NCBI GenBank assembly: GCA_900119535.1
Contig: FPJT01000002.1
Location: 248,001-312,000, forward strand
Direction: 5' to 3'
From: Ruminococcus sp. XPD3002
GTDB taxonomy: Bacteria > Bacillota > Clostridia > Oscillospirales > Ruminococcaceae
Length of the DNA: 64,000 bases
The position numbers and the translations under genes were made by a program. Positions 33,520 through 42,278 of this stretch are shown here, one piece after another (position 1 is the stretch's first letter; each line of letters starts with the position of its first letter). The notes beneath the pieces are model-generated. The model saw nothing but the letters and a program-made list of their open reading frames with translations, was not told the DNA's origin and made no database searches.

Positions 33520-33540
33520 AAAACAGCTTGTTTGATCGGA

Positions 33541-34530
33541 TCATGACACTATTCCCGAACGCTCTATGCCTTCTGTAAAGTATTTCTGAAGGCATACATA
33601 CATTATAAGTATCGGAGTTATGGAAATAAGACAGCCTGCCTCTTTCCAGACTATCTGCTCACGGGGAGACACATCCGCTGTTGCCGAATTAAAAAGACGT
33701 ACCTTCAGCTCTGTATCGAGGTTCTGGAGCATCAGAGCTATAGTTCTTGTATTGGTGAAGAATGTGGAGCTTACGTAATAGTCGTTCCAGTACCATACGA
33801 CCGAGAAAAGGAAAACCGTAAGGAAAGCCGACGCTGCGTTAGGAGCCATGACCTGAATGAAGGTGCGGAGCGGACCGCATCCGTCGATGTATGCGGCATC
33901 TTCAAGTTCACGGGGGAGTCCCCTGAAAAACTGGCGGAAAATAAGTATCATCAGTCCTGCACGAATACCGTTTGCGGTTAGTGCAGGAAGGTACATTGTA
34001 GCCATAGAGTCGATAAGGTTCACCGTAAGGTCGCCTATGCCGAAGAAGCGGAACTGCGAATACAGCGGAAGGGATATGACCTGCGGCGGAACGAGTATCA
34101 TCATTATGACTATACCGAAGAGAAGCTTTTTGCCTTTGAAGCTGAATCTTGCAAAGCCGTATCCTGTTATGGCGCAGGATATGACCTGTACCAGTGAACA
34201 GCCGATATTCAGTATCAGTGTATTCTTCAATGTGTTCCAGAAGTCCATAGCCTGAACAGTTTCTTTCAGAACGTCAAGGGTATAATGACGGGGTATCCAC
34301 ATTACTGTAGGATCGTTCATATCGCCGCGTTCACGGAAAGTACAGCTTACCATATATATAAGCGGATAGAGGATAACGAAGCTGAGTCCTATGAGGATGA
34401 ACGTCCTGAAGAAAGGCCACACTCTGTCCGTAACAGCTTTTCTTCTGAAATAGGAGCGTTCCTCTTTTGAGAATTCGGGTTTATTTTCCGTGGTATTTTC
34501 GGGAACAGTCTGTATATTTGTATCAGTCAT
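33541..34530 (-). CDS. Carbohydrate ABC transporter permease (MalG type), second pair
   Basis: 329 aa. Six membrane helices after a polar N-terminus of about 40 residues, with the EAA loop reading LEDAAYIDGCGPLRTFIQVM that docks on the ATPase. It is the last gene of a minus-strand operon starting at 45188, 11 bases after the preceding permease. Family: binding-protein-dependent sugar permease, inner-membrane half that pairs with the LacF/MalF-like protein next to it. The transported sugar is unknown. Confidence 0.9.
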   Translation of the reverse strand: MTDTNIQTVPENTTENKPEFSKEERSYFRRKAVTDRVWPFFRTFILIGLSFVILYPLIYMVSCTFRERGDMNDPTVMWIPRHYTLDVLKETVQAMDFWNTLKNTLILNIGCSLVQVISCAITGYGFARFSFKGKKLLFGIVIMMILVPPQVISLPLYSQFRFFGIGDLTVNLIDSMATMYLPALTANGIRAGLMILIFRQFFRGLPRELEDAAYIDGCGPLRTFIQVMAPNAASAFLTVFLFSVVWYWNDYYVSSTFFTNTRTIALMLQNLDTELKVRLFNSATADVSPREQIVWKEAGCLISITPILIMYVCLQKYFTEGIERSGIVS

Positions 34531-34541
34531 ACTTTAGCCCC

Positions 34542-35465
34542 CTATTCTACCTCGTAGTATATCATTTTGTTTACGATGAGCGTTATAACTACTATTGCAG
34601 CCATTACCACTGCAAAGTATACCCACGCCATTGCGGAAGCTTCTCCGAAGCGCCAGTCCTCGCCCATATCGTGTATACGTTTCATTACCGCATTGGTGGG
34701 ACTTGTAAAGGAATCGATGACGGTGAATATAAGGTTTGCGAGAATATATGGACTTACGCAGGGGAAGGTTATCTTCCAGAAGTATTCCCATGCTGTAGCA
34801 CCCTCGACCTGTGCGGCTTCTCTTGCGGTGGAGGGTATAGTCTGCAATGCGGCAAGAAAGAGGAGGATCTGTATGCCTGCACTCCATACTATACCGAATA
34901 TATTATCCGCAACTGCCGATATCATACCGCTCATTTTATCGCTTATGCCGTAGATACCCAGAAAGCGAAGAAGCTTTCCAACAAGGTCCGTAGAGAACAT
35001 TGTGGAGAACTGCTCTGCTCCCGAATTGCCTGTAGAGCTCATATCTCCCGATATAATGGCGTATACGGGACCTGTTGCGATTATTACGGGAAGGAAGAAT
35101 ACAGCTCTTGCAAGAGTCCTTCCGCGGAACTTCTGATTCAGCATGACTGCAACGAAAAGCGAGAATATAAGTATCAGCGGAGTTTTCCACAGAGTTTCAA
35201 GGAGAGTTGATTTCAGAAGGTCGGTGTATTTGCCGTCCTCGGTAAGAACATATTCATACTTATCAAGTCCCACGAACTCCGTCACCATTCTGCCTGTACC
35301 GACAGATACTTCGCTGAACGAGTAGCAAAGCGACTTGACAAGCGGTATAAGGAAGAATATAAGCGTTCCTATCATCCACAGGGACAGGAATCCGTAGCCG
35401 TAAAGTGCCTTTCTTCTCTGATAGGAGAGTCTGCGCCGAGGTGATTTCTGTTTGTTTTCGCTCAT
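34542..35465 (-). CDS. Sugar ABC transporter permease (MalF/LacF type), second pair
   Basis: 307 aa, six membrane helices, EAA loop REAAQVEGATAWEYFWKITF. Its AAGGAGG lies inside the 3' end of the DUF5696 gene and the genes are 4 bases apart, so translation is coupled. Partner of the MalG-type permease that follows. No ATPase gene is present; MalF/MalG systems in Firmicutes often share one housekeeping ATPase (MsmK type). Confidence 0.9.
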   Translation of the reverse strand: MSENKQKSPRRRLSYQRRKALYGYGFLSLWMIGTLIFFLIPLVKSLCYSFSEVSVGTGRMVTEFVGLDKYEYVLTEDGKYTDLLKSTLLETLWKTPLILIFSLFVAVMLNQKFRGRTLARAVFFLPVIIATGPVYAIISGDMSSTGNSGAEQFSTMFSTDLVGKLLRFLGIYGISDKMSGMISAVADNIFGIVWSAGIQILLFLAALQTIPSTAREAAQVEGATAWEYFWKITFPCVSPYILANLIFTVIDSFTSPTNAVMKRIHDMGEDWRFGEASAMAWVYFAVVMAAIVVITLIVNKMIYYEVE

Positions 35466-35469
35466 ATCC

Positions 35470-38280
35470 TCACTTCACCTCCTTGCTGCTGAGGAATATG
35501 GTATTGCCGTCATAGGTAACGGTCTTTGCTTCAAGGTCGGTAACTACCTTAGTGCCGTCGGAATAAACGGTAGTTATAAGGTCGCCGCCGTTTTCTGTCT
35601 TATAGTCCTCTATAGTGCATCCGCTCACCTTTTTGAGAAGCGGAGAAAGAAGACGGTAGCTTTCGGCAGCGTGGTCAGTATGAGCGCTGCTTGCGGCATA
35701 GTAATATATATCGTATTCGGTGTCTTTCAGCTCACTGGTCTCGGAGCTGAGCAGGTCGTATTTCAGACTGCTTCCCGTAGCCGCAGCCATAAGCAGCAGC
35801 CTGTCTCTGTCGGGATCGCCGTTTACAGCTTCCGTTGTATATGGTATAAGACCGTGCATAACAATCTGATAGAAAGGCACATCCTCGTTGAAGATATCAA
35901 ATCTGCTGGAGGACATAGGAACGTCCGTTATACAGCTTACGTAAGGAAACAGGAAGGCGTTGGCATTTTCTGCAAGTATGCCGCTTTCAAGGGAATAACT
36001 GAGCTTTTCGCAGTTTTCTTCAAGAAGCTCCGCACATTTTGCACGTGATATCGAGTTCCTGCCGTAATCGCCGTAAAGTGAAGCTGTCATATCGCCAAGC
36101 GAAACGCCTTCAAGACCTGCGGCGCTGTAGTTTTCCGCAGTTTCACCGTAGACTTTTCCGAAGGAGACAGGTGATAAAAGGGACAGATTCTTTCTTGCGC
36201 CGTCGGGCACACCGTAAGCTTTATCGTAGCTGACTATGCGTGAGTATGAACCAGATACCCTTACAGCGGTGTCTCCGAATGAATTGTAGCCGTTGCCCGA
36301 ATAGAAGCACCTGTAGTCTGCGGAAGGGTAAAGCCTGATGTCGTTTGCGGATGCGTAGTTTATGAGTGAAGTGAACTCTCTGCTTCCGCCGAGTACCGAT
36401 GAAGGCTTTGCGGAGGTATCTATCTTGCTGCATATACCATCATCGGTCCAGTTGTCATATTCTGCTGTGATACTGTCCGCACCTTTCTCTTTCAGCTCGG
36501 CGAGGATAGCCTCAGCTTCACCGAAATCTGTAACGGACTGCTTCATATTGACAGGTATGCCGAGTACAGGCTTTTTCTTCTGAACTCCGCCAAGTAGTTT
36601 TACGTAAAGCGGTGAAGAGTTTGCCTCTGCACGGGGAGTTATATGCTCCTCGTTTATAAGGTAGTTCCTGTAGCACTCTGCAACGTCCGTATAGTCTGCA
36701 TCTTCTGCGGTAATGGGATAGTAGCGGAGCTCGATATCATCGGACTTTATGGGACCGCTCTCGAATACCGTCAGCTTATCGCTGTTATTTCCCGACATAT
36801 AGAAAGTATCACTGCTTCGCATTACGAATGTGAAGTTACAGAAATTGTATGTGGTGTTGGACTGCCCCGAGGTCTGTGCAGTAATGTATGCGTTGGTATC
36901 TCCGCCCGAAGCTACAGTAAGCAGGGCGTTATCCTCTTTTACTATGCCGTATACGGGCATGTATATCTGCTCGGTAATTGCGCCCCTTGTAGTTGGTACG
37001 GCAGTGCAGTCGGGACCGTAGACTCTCTGCGAATAGGCATTTACGTCCATAGTTTTCCCGTTGTTGAAGTGTACAAGCGCACCGCTTCCGTCAGGGATAA
37101 CGAAATATCCCTCCTCGTTTTCGCCGCCTGCACCGAATGAACTCATAATTGTCAGTTCCGTGGCAAGATTTGCGGAGTTGGTCTCTTTTATCTCGCTGAC
37201 CTTTACAGAAGCCTTAAGGCAGTCCTCTTCGAGAGTGTACTCAACGGGGACAGTAAAGCCCGCGGATGAGAAGGTGTATACCGCTTTTATGCCGTTTGCG
37301 GTATCAGTCACTTTTATATCGCATTCGTTGCCGCCTGAGCGCAGTACATTGTTCACTGAACGGCTTGCAGGCACTCCGTAGCGGAGTTTCAGCGACGAAC
37401 GCATATCGTCTGTTACAAGCGGAGTTGCAAGACGGTCTCTTCCTGCGCCGAGAGGTGAGGACCACCATATGTATCCGGTTTTTTTGTTCTCGATGCCGAT
37501 ATTTGCATAGCGGTCGTCAACTATCATGGAGTAGTTCTCATTCTCTGCGTGACGCCTGAACACTCCGAGAACCTGTTTTTCATCGGCTGACAGCCATACG
37601 AAGCTGCCGTCCGCAGTGGATGTGTATACAGTTTTATCGTCATCTCTGCCTTTGAAGCGGTATGAGGAGGTTATCTTTGTAAGCTTTCTGTCTGTAAGGA
37701 ACAGCTCTTTTTTATCTGATGAACGGAACAGGCAGGGTTCGTCTATGGTGGATATGACCTGACGGATACTCAGTACCTTTGACTTGTCCTCGCTGACGGT
37801 CAGCATGAAGCGTCCGCCGTCGCTTATGTACATAAGTCCCTCGTCGGACTTACTGCCCTTTTTGAATGTAGCCGCAGGAGCACCTGTTTTCTTGTCTACT
37901 GCGGTAAGTTCGCCAAGCTTTTTCAGTTCGCTGACGGTCTCATCGGTCTTTTTCTGTTCGTCGGTGTATTCCGACTTCTTTTTTGGTTTACCGCCGACAG
38001 CTTCCCATAGTTCGTCATCGAAGTCCTTATCCTTAAGGTACACTTCAAAACCGTCCGCCTCGCCTATCTTTTTAAGGTAGGTCTTTATATGCTCAGCTGA
38101 AGCTGTAACGTTTTCCACCGACTCCTTACGCTTTGTGTCGGCAGGCTTTGTATCGGTCTCTTCTGTCTGTTCGGGGATAGTTATATCGTCCTCACTGCTG
38201 TCTGCATAGGCATTTCCCGATACCGTGAGCAGAGCTGCTGCCGTCAGACACAGGAAAAGCCTTTTAATTTTTCCTTTCAT
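35470..38280 (-). CDS. DUF5696 secreted protein
   Basis: 936 aa. A signal peptide (cleavage after NAYA, about residue 26) leads to a Thr/Lys/Glu-rich linker, then a long region with sugar-hydrolase-like features: YFVIPDGSGALVHFNNGK, SADYRCFYSGNGYNS, DIFNEDVPFYQIVMHGL. DUF5696 proteins occur beside sugar ABC transporters in Clostridia and Paenibacilli; a glycoside hydrolase or glycan-binding role is plausible but unproven. No lipobox, no C-terminal anchor. In mid-operon between the Yip1 gene and the second permease pair. Confidence 0.8.
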   Translation of the reverse strand: MKGKIKRLFLCLTAAALLTVSGNAYADSSEDDITIPEQTEETDTKPADTKRKESVENVTASAEHIKTYLKKIGEADGFEVYLKDKDFDDELWEAVGGKPKKKSEYTDEQKKTDETVSELKKLGELTAVDKKTGAPAATFKKGSKSDEGLMYISDGGRFMLTVSEDKSKVLSIRQVISTIDEPCLFRSSDKKELFLTDRKLTKITSSYRFKGRDDDKTVYTSTADGSFVWLSADEKQVLGVFRRHAENENYSMIVDDRYANIGIENKKTGYIWWSSPLGAGRDRLATPLVTDDMRSSLKLRYGVPASRSVNNVLRSGGNECDIKVTDTANGIKAVYTFSSAGFTVPVEYTLEEDCLKASVKVSEIKETNSANLATELTIMSSFGAGGENEEGYFVIPDGSGALVHFNNGKTMDVNAYSQRVYGPDCTAVPTTRGAITEQIYMPVYGIVKEDNALLTVASGGDTNAYITAQTSGQSNTTYNFCNFTFVMRSSDTFYMSGNNSDKLTVFESGPIKSDDIELRYYPITAEDADYTDVAECYRNYLINEEHITPRAEANSSPLYVKLLGGVQKKKPVLGIPVNMKQSVTDFGEAEAILAELKEKGADSITAEYDNWTDDGICSKIDTSAKPSSVLGGSREFTSLINYASANDIRLYPSADYRCFYSGNGYNSFGDTAVRVSGSYSRIVSYDKAYGVPDGARKNLSLLSPVSFGKVYGETAENYSAAGLEGVSLGDMTASLYGDYGRNSISRAKCAELLEENCEKLSYSLESGILAENANAFLFPYVSCITDVPMSSSRFDIFNEDVPFYQIVMHGLIPYTTEAVNGDPDRDRLLLMAAATGSSLKYDLLSSETSELKDTEYDIYYYAASSAHTDHAAESYRLLSPLLKKVSGCTIEDYKTENGGDLITTVYSDGTKVVTDLEAKTVTYDGNTIFLSSKEVK

Positions 38281-38298
38281 GCTTTCACCGCCGTTCGC

Positions 38299-38928
38299 TC
38301 AGACACGTACCCTGTAGGATATCTCGGTGTATATGGTGTAAAGGAAGATGTAGACCTGCTGTAACAGTGACATTGAAAGCACCAGCAGGAACAGCATTAT
38401 GAGCATAGCCGCAATGGTCAGCAGTATAGCCAGTACCGTTTTGCCGAAGGTGTACTGATGTACCGATCTTATTGCCGAGAACAGGAGTATCACCGTCCAG
38501 ACAGTACCGATTATCTGAATTATCTGTATGAATACCGATTCATCACGTATAAGGAAGTGGGACAGCAATGTTGTTATAAAGGACTGCGCCACAAAGGGGA
38601 TAAGAGCGTAGGCGCTGTATATGCATATGTTACGCATGGTGCCTTCGCCGTCCAGAAGAGTGCATACGGACCAGTTTCCCACTACCCATACCGCAAACAG
38701 TACGAAGCTCTGTATTATGTATGGCATGATGTTGAATATCTTGTCATAGGTCGCATAGAACTGAAAGCCGTAGAGTCGGCTCACGGCAATACGTGAGAGG
38801 AACAGCAGGAACACGATGAAGAAGGCTATTTTCAGCGAGCCTGACTTCTTCCAGCGCATATCCTCAAATCCCTCGGCAGGGTGAGTTACTGCGTACTTAA
38901 CCCACTGCGCCTGAGTAAGGTCCATCAT
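38299..38928 (-). CDS. Yip1-domain membrane protein
   Basis: 209 aa with five hydrophobic helices (about 35-52, 68-90, 105-130, 135-152, 160-190). The N-terminal VKYAVTHPAEGFEDMRWKK is the usual start of bacterial Yip1-family proteins. The family is thought to be a membrane scaffold; no enzymatic motif is seen. It lies between the NHL/TPR and DUF5696 genes, an order I associate with this class of sugar transporter operon. Confidence 0.8.
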   Translation of the reverse strand: MMDLTQAQWVKYAVTHPAEGFEDMRWKKSGSLKIAFFIVFLLFLSRIAVSRLYGFQFYATYDKIFNIMPYIIQSFVLFAVWVVGNWSVCTLLDGEGTMRNICIYSAYALIPFVAQSFITTLLSHFLIRDESVFIQIIQIIGTVWTVILLFSAIRSVHQYTFGKTVLAILLTIAAMLIMLFLLVLSMSLLQQVYIFLYTIYTEISYRVRV

Positions 38929-38931
38929 GTG

Positions 38932-40422
38932 CTATCCCTCCTTTTTCTCTGTAGTAACAGCTTTGCGGTGATTTTTCCTGAGTTTGCCGGTTAAGGCGAG
39001 TAAAACAGCCGCTGCTGCGATGACTGCGGCAATGATGCCGAAGTTTGCCCTTAGCCACTCCATACGGTAGCCCTCGAAAGCCTTATTGTATATGTCACTT
39101 GCTTCCGCAAGCTTTGCGTATTTCATTGCGCCCTTATAGTCGCCCTGCCTGAGAAGTCCCGAAGCCATTCCCACATAGGCGCGCAGGTAGTTTCCGTCGT
39201 ATTCAAGGACCTCCTGCCATGGACCTATAGCCTCGTCGTAGCGTCCGTCATTGTGGAGAGCAGCCGCCTTGTGGACTATGCTGCCGAAGTCTGTTTCGGT
39301 GAAAACTGTCACTGTATTCTTGCTTGAATCCAGTACGTAAAGGTCGTTCCCGAAGGATTCAAGTGCGGCAGGCTGGTCGAAGCCGCCAAGCTGTTTTGAT
39401 ACGGCACCTGTTATGAAAAGCAGTCCGCAGTCCTCATCGTACTGGAAGACTCTGCCCGATGTAAGGTCGAGGCAGTTGATATTGCCGTCCTCTGCGATGT
39501 CTATATCGCATATGGCAGGAGCCATAAGTCTGTTCTGTGAGGTATCGTATACGGGAGTGTAGTCGCCGAATATAACGTCCATATTTGCGAAAATGTTCTT
39601 TCCTGCGGCGTTTAGCTTCTTCACTGTATCGGTGGACTGAGTTGAAGAAGCGGAGCATGTGAAGATGAAATCGCCGTCTATATCGAAGCTTGTTATTCCC
39701 GAGGGGATGTTTCTCATCTGGCGGGCTTTTTTCTTTTCGGAGATGAACAGCCTTCCGAAAAAGTCGCCTATCCTCTGCATAGTCGGCTGAACTCTGTTTG
39801 CGCCGTAGAATCCCGTGAATACGCCGTCTGGCGAGAACATTGCCGCACCTGTGGTTATATTGCTGAGGACTACGTATACATTGCCTGCCTTGTCGGCAAT
39901 TACTTTCTGCGGAAGAAATGTCCTGTTCCTGTCATAGACCTCCGAATCGGGCTTGGTTATCTCCATTTCGACGCTGCCCTGAGTATCGCATACGAGTACA
40001 CGGGAGTTATCATGGTCCGCAATGTACATATACCCATTGTAGGGGGATACAAAGACTCCCGTGGGAGCTTTAAGCCGTGTGGTGCTGCCGTCCTGCATTG
40101 TGAAGCGGTCGTATATCTCAACTGTGGAGCTGAGTCCGCTGTCTGCGGCGACTATCCTGTTGTTGCCTGTATCGGCGATGTAGAAAGTGCCGTCCGTACC
40201 GCAGAACAGGTCACTTGGTGAACTGAAGGGAGACGTACCGAGGTCGGTGCCTGAAACTGCGCGTTCCGCTATATATCCTGCCTGAGAGGGGATAGGCTCA
40301 CCCCAGCAGTCGTAGTTATAAACCTCGTAGGGTTCACCTGCGAAAGCCGCAGGGAATGAACCTCCCCACAGTACTGCTGCCGAAGCAAGGAGAGCGGCAG
40401 CTCTTCTGATGATGTTCCTCAC
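38932..40422 (-). CDS. Secreted NHL-repeat and TPR protein with C-terminal membrane anchor
   Basis: 496 aa, GTG start at 40422 (GGAGGTGG seven bases upstream). A signal peptide (…AAFA) is followed by NHL-type beta-propeller repeats (SPSDLFCGTDGTFYIADTGN; APTGVFVSPYNGYMYIADHD; QPAALESFGNDLYVLDS), two TPR-like helical pairs (about 385-450; NDGRYDEAIGPWQEVL) and a final membrane helix (about 462-480). It is therefore an extracytoplasmic, membrane-attached scaffold probably working with the binding protein and transporter. Exact role unknown. Confidence 0.82.
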   Translation of the reverse strand: MRNIIRRAAALLASAAVLWGGSFPAAFAGEPYEVYNYDCWGEPIPSQAGYIAERAVSGTDLGTSPFSSPSDLFCGTDGTFYIADTGNNRIVAADSGLSSTVEIYDRFTMQDGSTTRLKAPTGVFVSPYNGYMYIADHDNSRVLVCDTQGSVEMEITKPDSEVYDRNRTFLPQKVIADKAGNVYVVLSNITTGAAMFSPDGVFTGFYGANRVQPTMQRIGDFFGRLFISEKKKARQMRNIPSGITSFDIDGDFIFTCSASSTQSTDTVKKLNAAGKNIFANMDVIFGDYTPVYDTSQNRLMAPAICDIDIAEDGNINCLDLTSGRVFQYDEDCGLLFITGAVSKQLGGFDQPAALESFGNDLYVLDSSKNTVTVFTETDFGSIVHKAAALHNDGRYDEAIGPWQEVLEYDGNYLRAYVGMASGLLRQGDYKGAMKYAKLAEASDIYNKAFEGYRMEWLRANFGIIAAVIAAAAVLLALTGKLRKNHRKAVTTEKKEG

Positions 40423-40433
40423 AGAGCCACCTC

Positions 40434-41306
40434 CTATTCCTTTATGCCCGAATGCGCCATAGTCTCGATTACCTGACGCTGTGCGAGCATGAAGAATATG
40501 ACAGGCGGAAGCAGCATGAATACAGCCGCCGCCATTGCAACGCCTGCCTTGGCGAGTCCCGAGGCTGCTGCCTGAGTTACCACAGTGGGGAGAGTTTTAT
40601 ACTGCTCCTTGAACACCCAAGAACCTGCCTGTATGTTCCATGCGCCCTGAAATGCGAATATCATCAGCGTCATGAGTGCAGGCTTCTGATTCGGTATGAC
40701 TATCTGCCAGCAGATGCGGAAAAGTCCTGCACCGTCCACCTTTGCAGCCTCTATCATGGCATCGGGTATCTGCGATATGGACTGACGCATGAGGAAGAGT
40801 CCCATAGGCGATGCCACCGAGGGGAGTATAAGTGCCAGAGGATTGTCAATAAGATGCAGTTTGGACATAACTATGTACTGCATGATGTATATTACGTTGC
40901 TCTGATACAGCAGGGCGATTACTATGATGCTGTTTATGGCTTTGCTTCCGGGAAATTTGCATTTCGCAAGGGTAAATGCAGCCATTGATGAGAATATGCA
41001 CTGCAATACCGTTACGGATACCGTCACCGCAAGACTGTTGAAGACGTACCTTGAAAAGGGTACACGGTTGCTGTTGAGGTCACGGAACATATCCCTGAAA
41101 TTGTCAAGAGTGGGACGTACCGCATACAGCTTCGGAGGAAATATGAAAAGCTCCTCCACAGGCTTGACTGACATGACTATAGTGAGGTATATGGGAAGTA
41201 CCATGAACAGTCCCGTAACTGCAAGAAACAGTCCGATAGCGATAGTACCGCCGTGTTTTCTGCCTGCCTGTCGGTTTGAGGCTTTAAGCTTGTCTGTATT
41301 GGTCAT
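40434..41306 (-). CDS. Carbohydrate ABC transporter permease (MalG type), first pair
   Basis: 290 aa from the ATG at 41306, preceded by AAGGAGG; the frame extends upstream into the previous gene without a start signal. Six helices and an EAA loop MIEAAKVDGAGLFRICWQIV. Partner of the MalF-type protein at 41318. End fits the family (MAHSGIKE, close to the usual SGAVKG tail). Confidence 0.92.
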   Translation of the reverse strand: MTNTDKLKASNRQAGRKHGGTIAIGLFLAVTGLFMVLPIYLTIVMSVKPVEELFIFPPKLYAVRPTLDNFRDMFRDLNSNRVPFSRYVFNSLAVTVSVTVLQCIFSSMAAFTLAKCKFPGSKAINSIIVIALLYQSNVIYIMQYIVMSKLHLIDNPLALILPSVASPMGLFLMRQSISQIPDAMIEAAKVDGAGLFRICWQIVIPNQKPALMTLMIFAFQGAWNIQAGSWVFKEQYKTLPTVVTQAAASGLAKAGVAMAAAVFMLLPPVIFFMLAQRQVIETMAHSGIKE

Positions 41307-41317
41307 ATAAAGCCTCC

Positions 41318-42259
41318 TTAGTCGGTATACTTGCCGAGAAGTCGGCTGATGAGACGGCTGCAGATGTACATTGCCACGAAAAGCACCATGCATATTGCGG
41401 ATGCATAGCCCATTTCAAAGCGTACCCAGCCGTAATCGTAGGCGTGAGTCATAATTGTGTGCGCCTTGTAATCAGTACTCGGGAATCCCACAAGGTTCTG
41501 AGCCACAGTGCCTGCTGTAAAAGAGCTTACTATCTGCATAACTGCGGCAAACATGAGCTGCGGTCCCATAGAGGGGAGAATGATGTATCTCAGCTCCTGC
41601 CAGCGGTTGCGGATACCTTCTATAGCTCCTGCCTCGTAGAGTGAGCGGTCGATGTTCTGGAAGCCTGCCCTGAGGGCAAGGAAGCCTGCGCCAAGTGAGA
41701 TCCATAGCTGTACCACTATAGTGACTCCGAGAACGTATCTGCCGTCCGTAAGCCACTGTATAGGGGCGCGTATCAGTCCCGTATTTATAAGGAACGAGTT
41801 GGCATAGCCGTTCATATCGCCGCTGAAAATAAGCTGCCATACGGTGTATACGTTTGCCATTGAGGGGGCGTAGAATATGAGAGTGAACAGAGTTCGGAGC
41901 TTCGGTGGGAGTTCGTTTATAAGCCACGCCAGCAGAAAGCACAGCACATAGCTTACGGGACCTGTCAGAAGCGCAAATACCAGCGTTACTCTTATAGAGC
42001 GGATGAATACCTTGTCCGAGAGGAAGAGCGTTGCGTAGTTTGAAAGTCCCACGAACTTCGGCGGCTCTGCCATATTGAAGTCGGTAAATCCCATAGGCAG
42101 GGACATTATGACAGGTATGACCGTGAATATGATGAAGAACAGCATGAAAGGCGCTATCATGCCGTAGCATTCCTTGCTGCGCTTTACCGAGCGCCACAGT
42201 TCACGGCGCTGCTCTTTTTTTGTGCGTTTTCCGATGTTTTCGGCAGATATTTCAGCCAA
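41318..42259 (-). CDS. Sugar ABC transporter permease (MalF/LacF type), first pair
   Basis: 313 aa with a charged N-terminus (KRTKKEQRRELW), six membrane helices and an EAA loop LYEAGAIEGIRNRWQELRYI. It directly follows the solute-binding protein gene (19-base gap) and precedes its MalG-type partner, the typical SBP-permease-permease order. Confidence 0.92.
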   Translation of the reverse strand: MAEISAENIGKRTKKEQRRELWRSVKRSKECYGMIAPFMLFFIIFTVIPVIMSLPMGFTDFNMAEPPKFVGLSNYATLFLSDKVFIRSIRVTLVFALLTGPVSYVLCFLLAWLINELPPKLRTLFTLIFYAPSMANVYTVWQLIFSGDMNGYANSFLINTGLIRAPIQWLTDGRYVLGVTIVVQLWISLGAGFLALRAGFQNIDRSLYEAGAIEGIRNRWQELRYIILPSMGPQLMFAAVMQIVSSFTAGTVAQNLVGFPSTDYKAHTIMTHAYDYGWVRFEMGYASAICMVLFVAMYICSRLISRLLGKYTD

Positions 42260-42278
42260 AGCTTCCGCCTCCTTTCAT

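Noticed and set aside
34467..35210. 247-codon plus-strand open frame across two permease genes
   Set aside because: Rich in Cys, Tyr and His, as expected of a frame antisense to hydrophobic coding DNA; no start signal.
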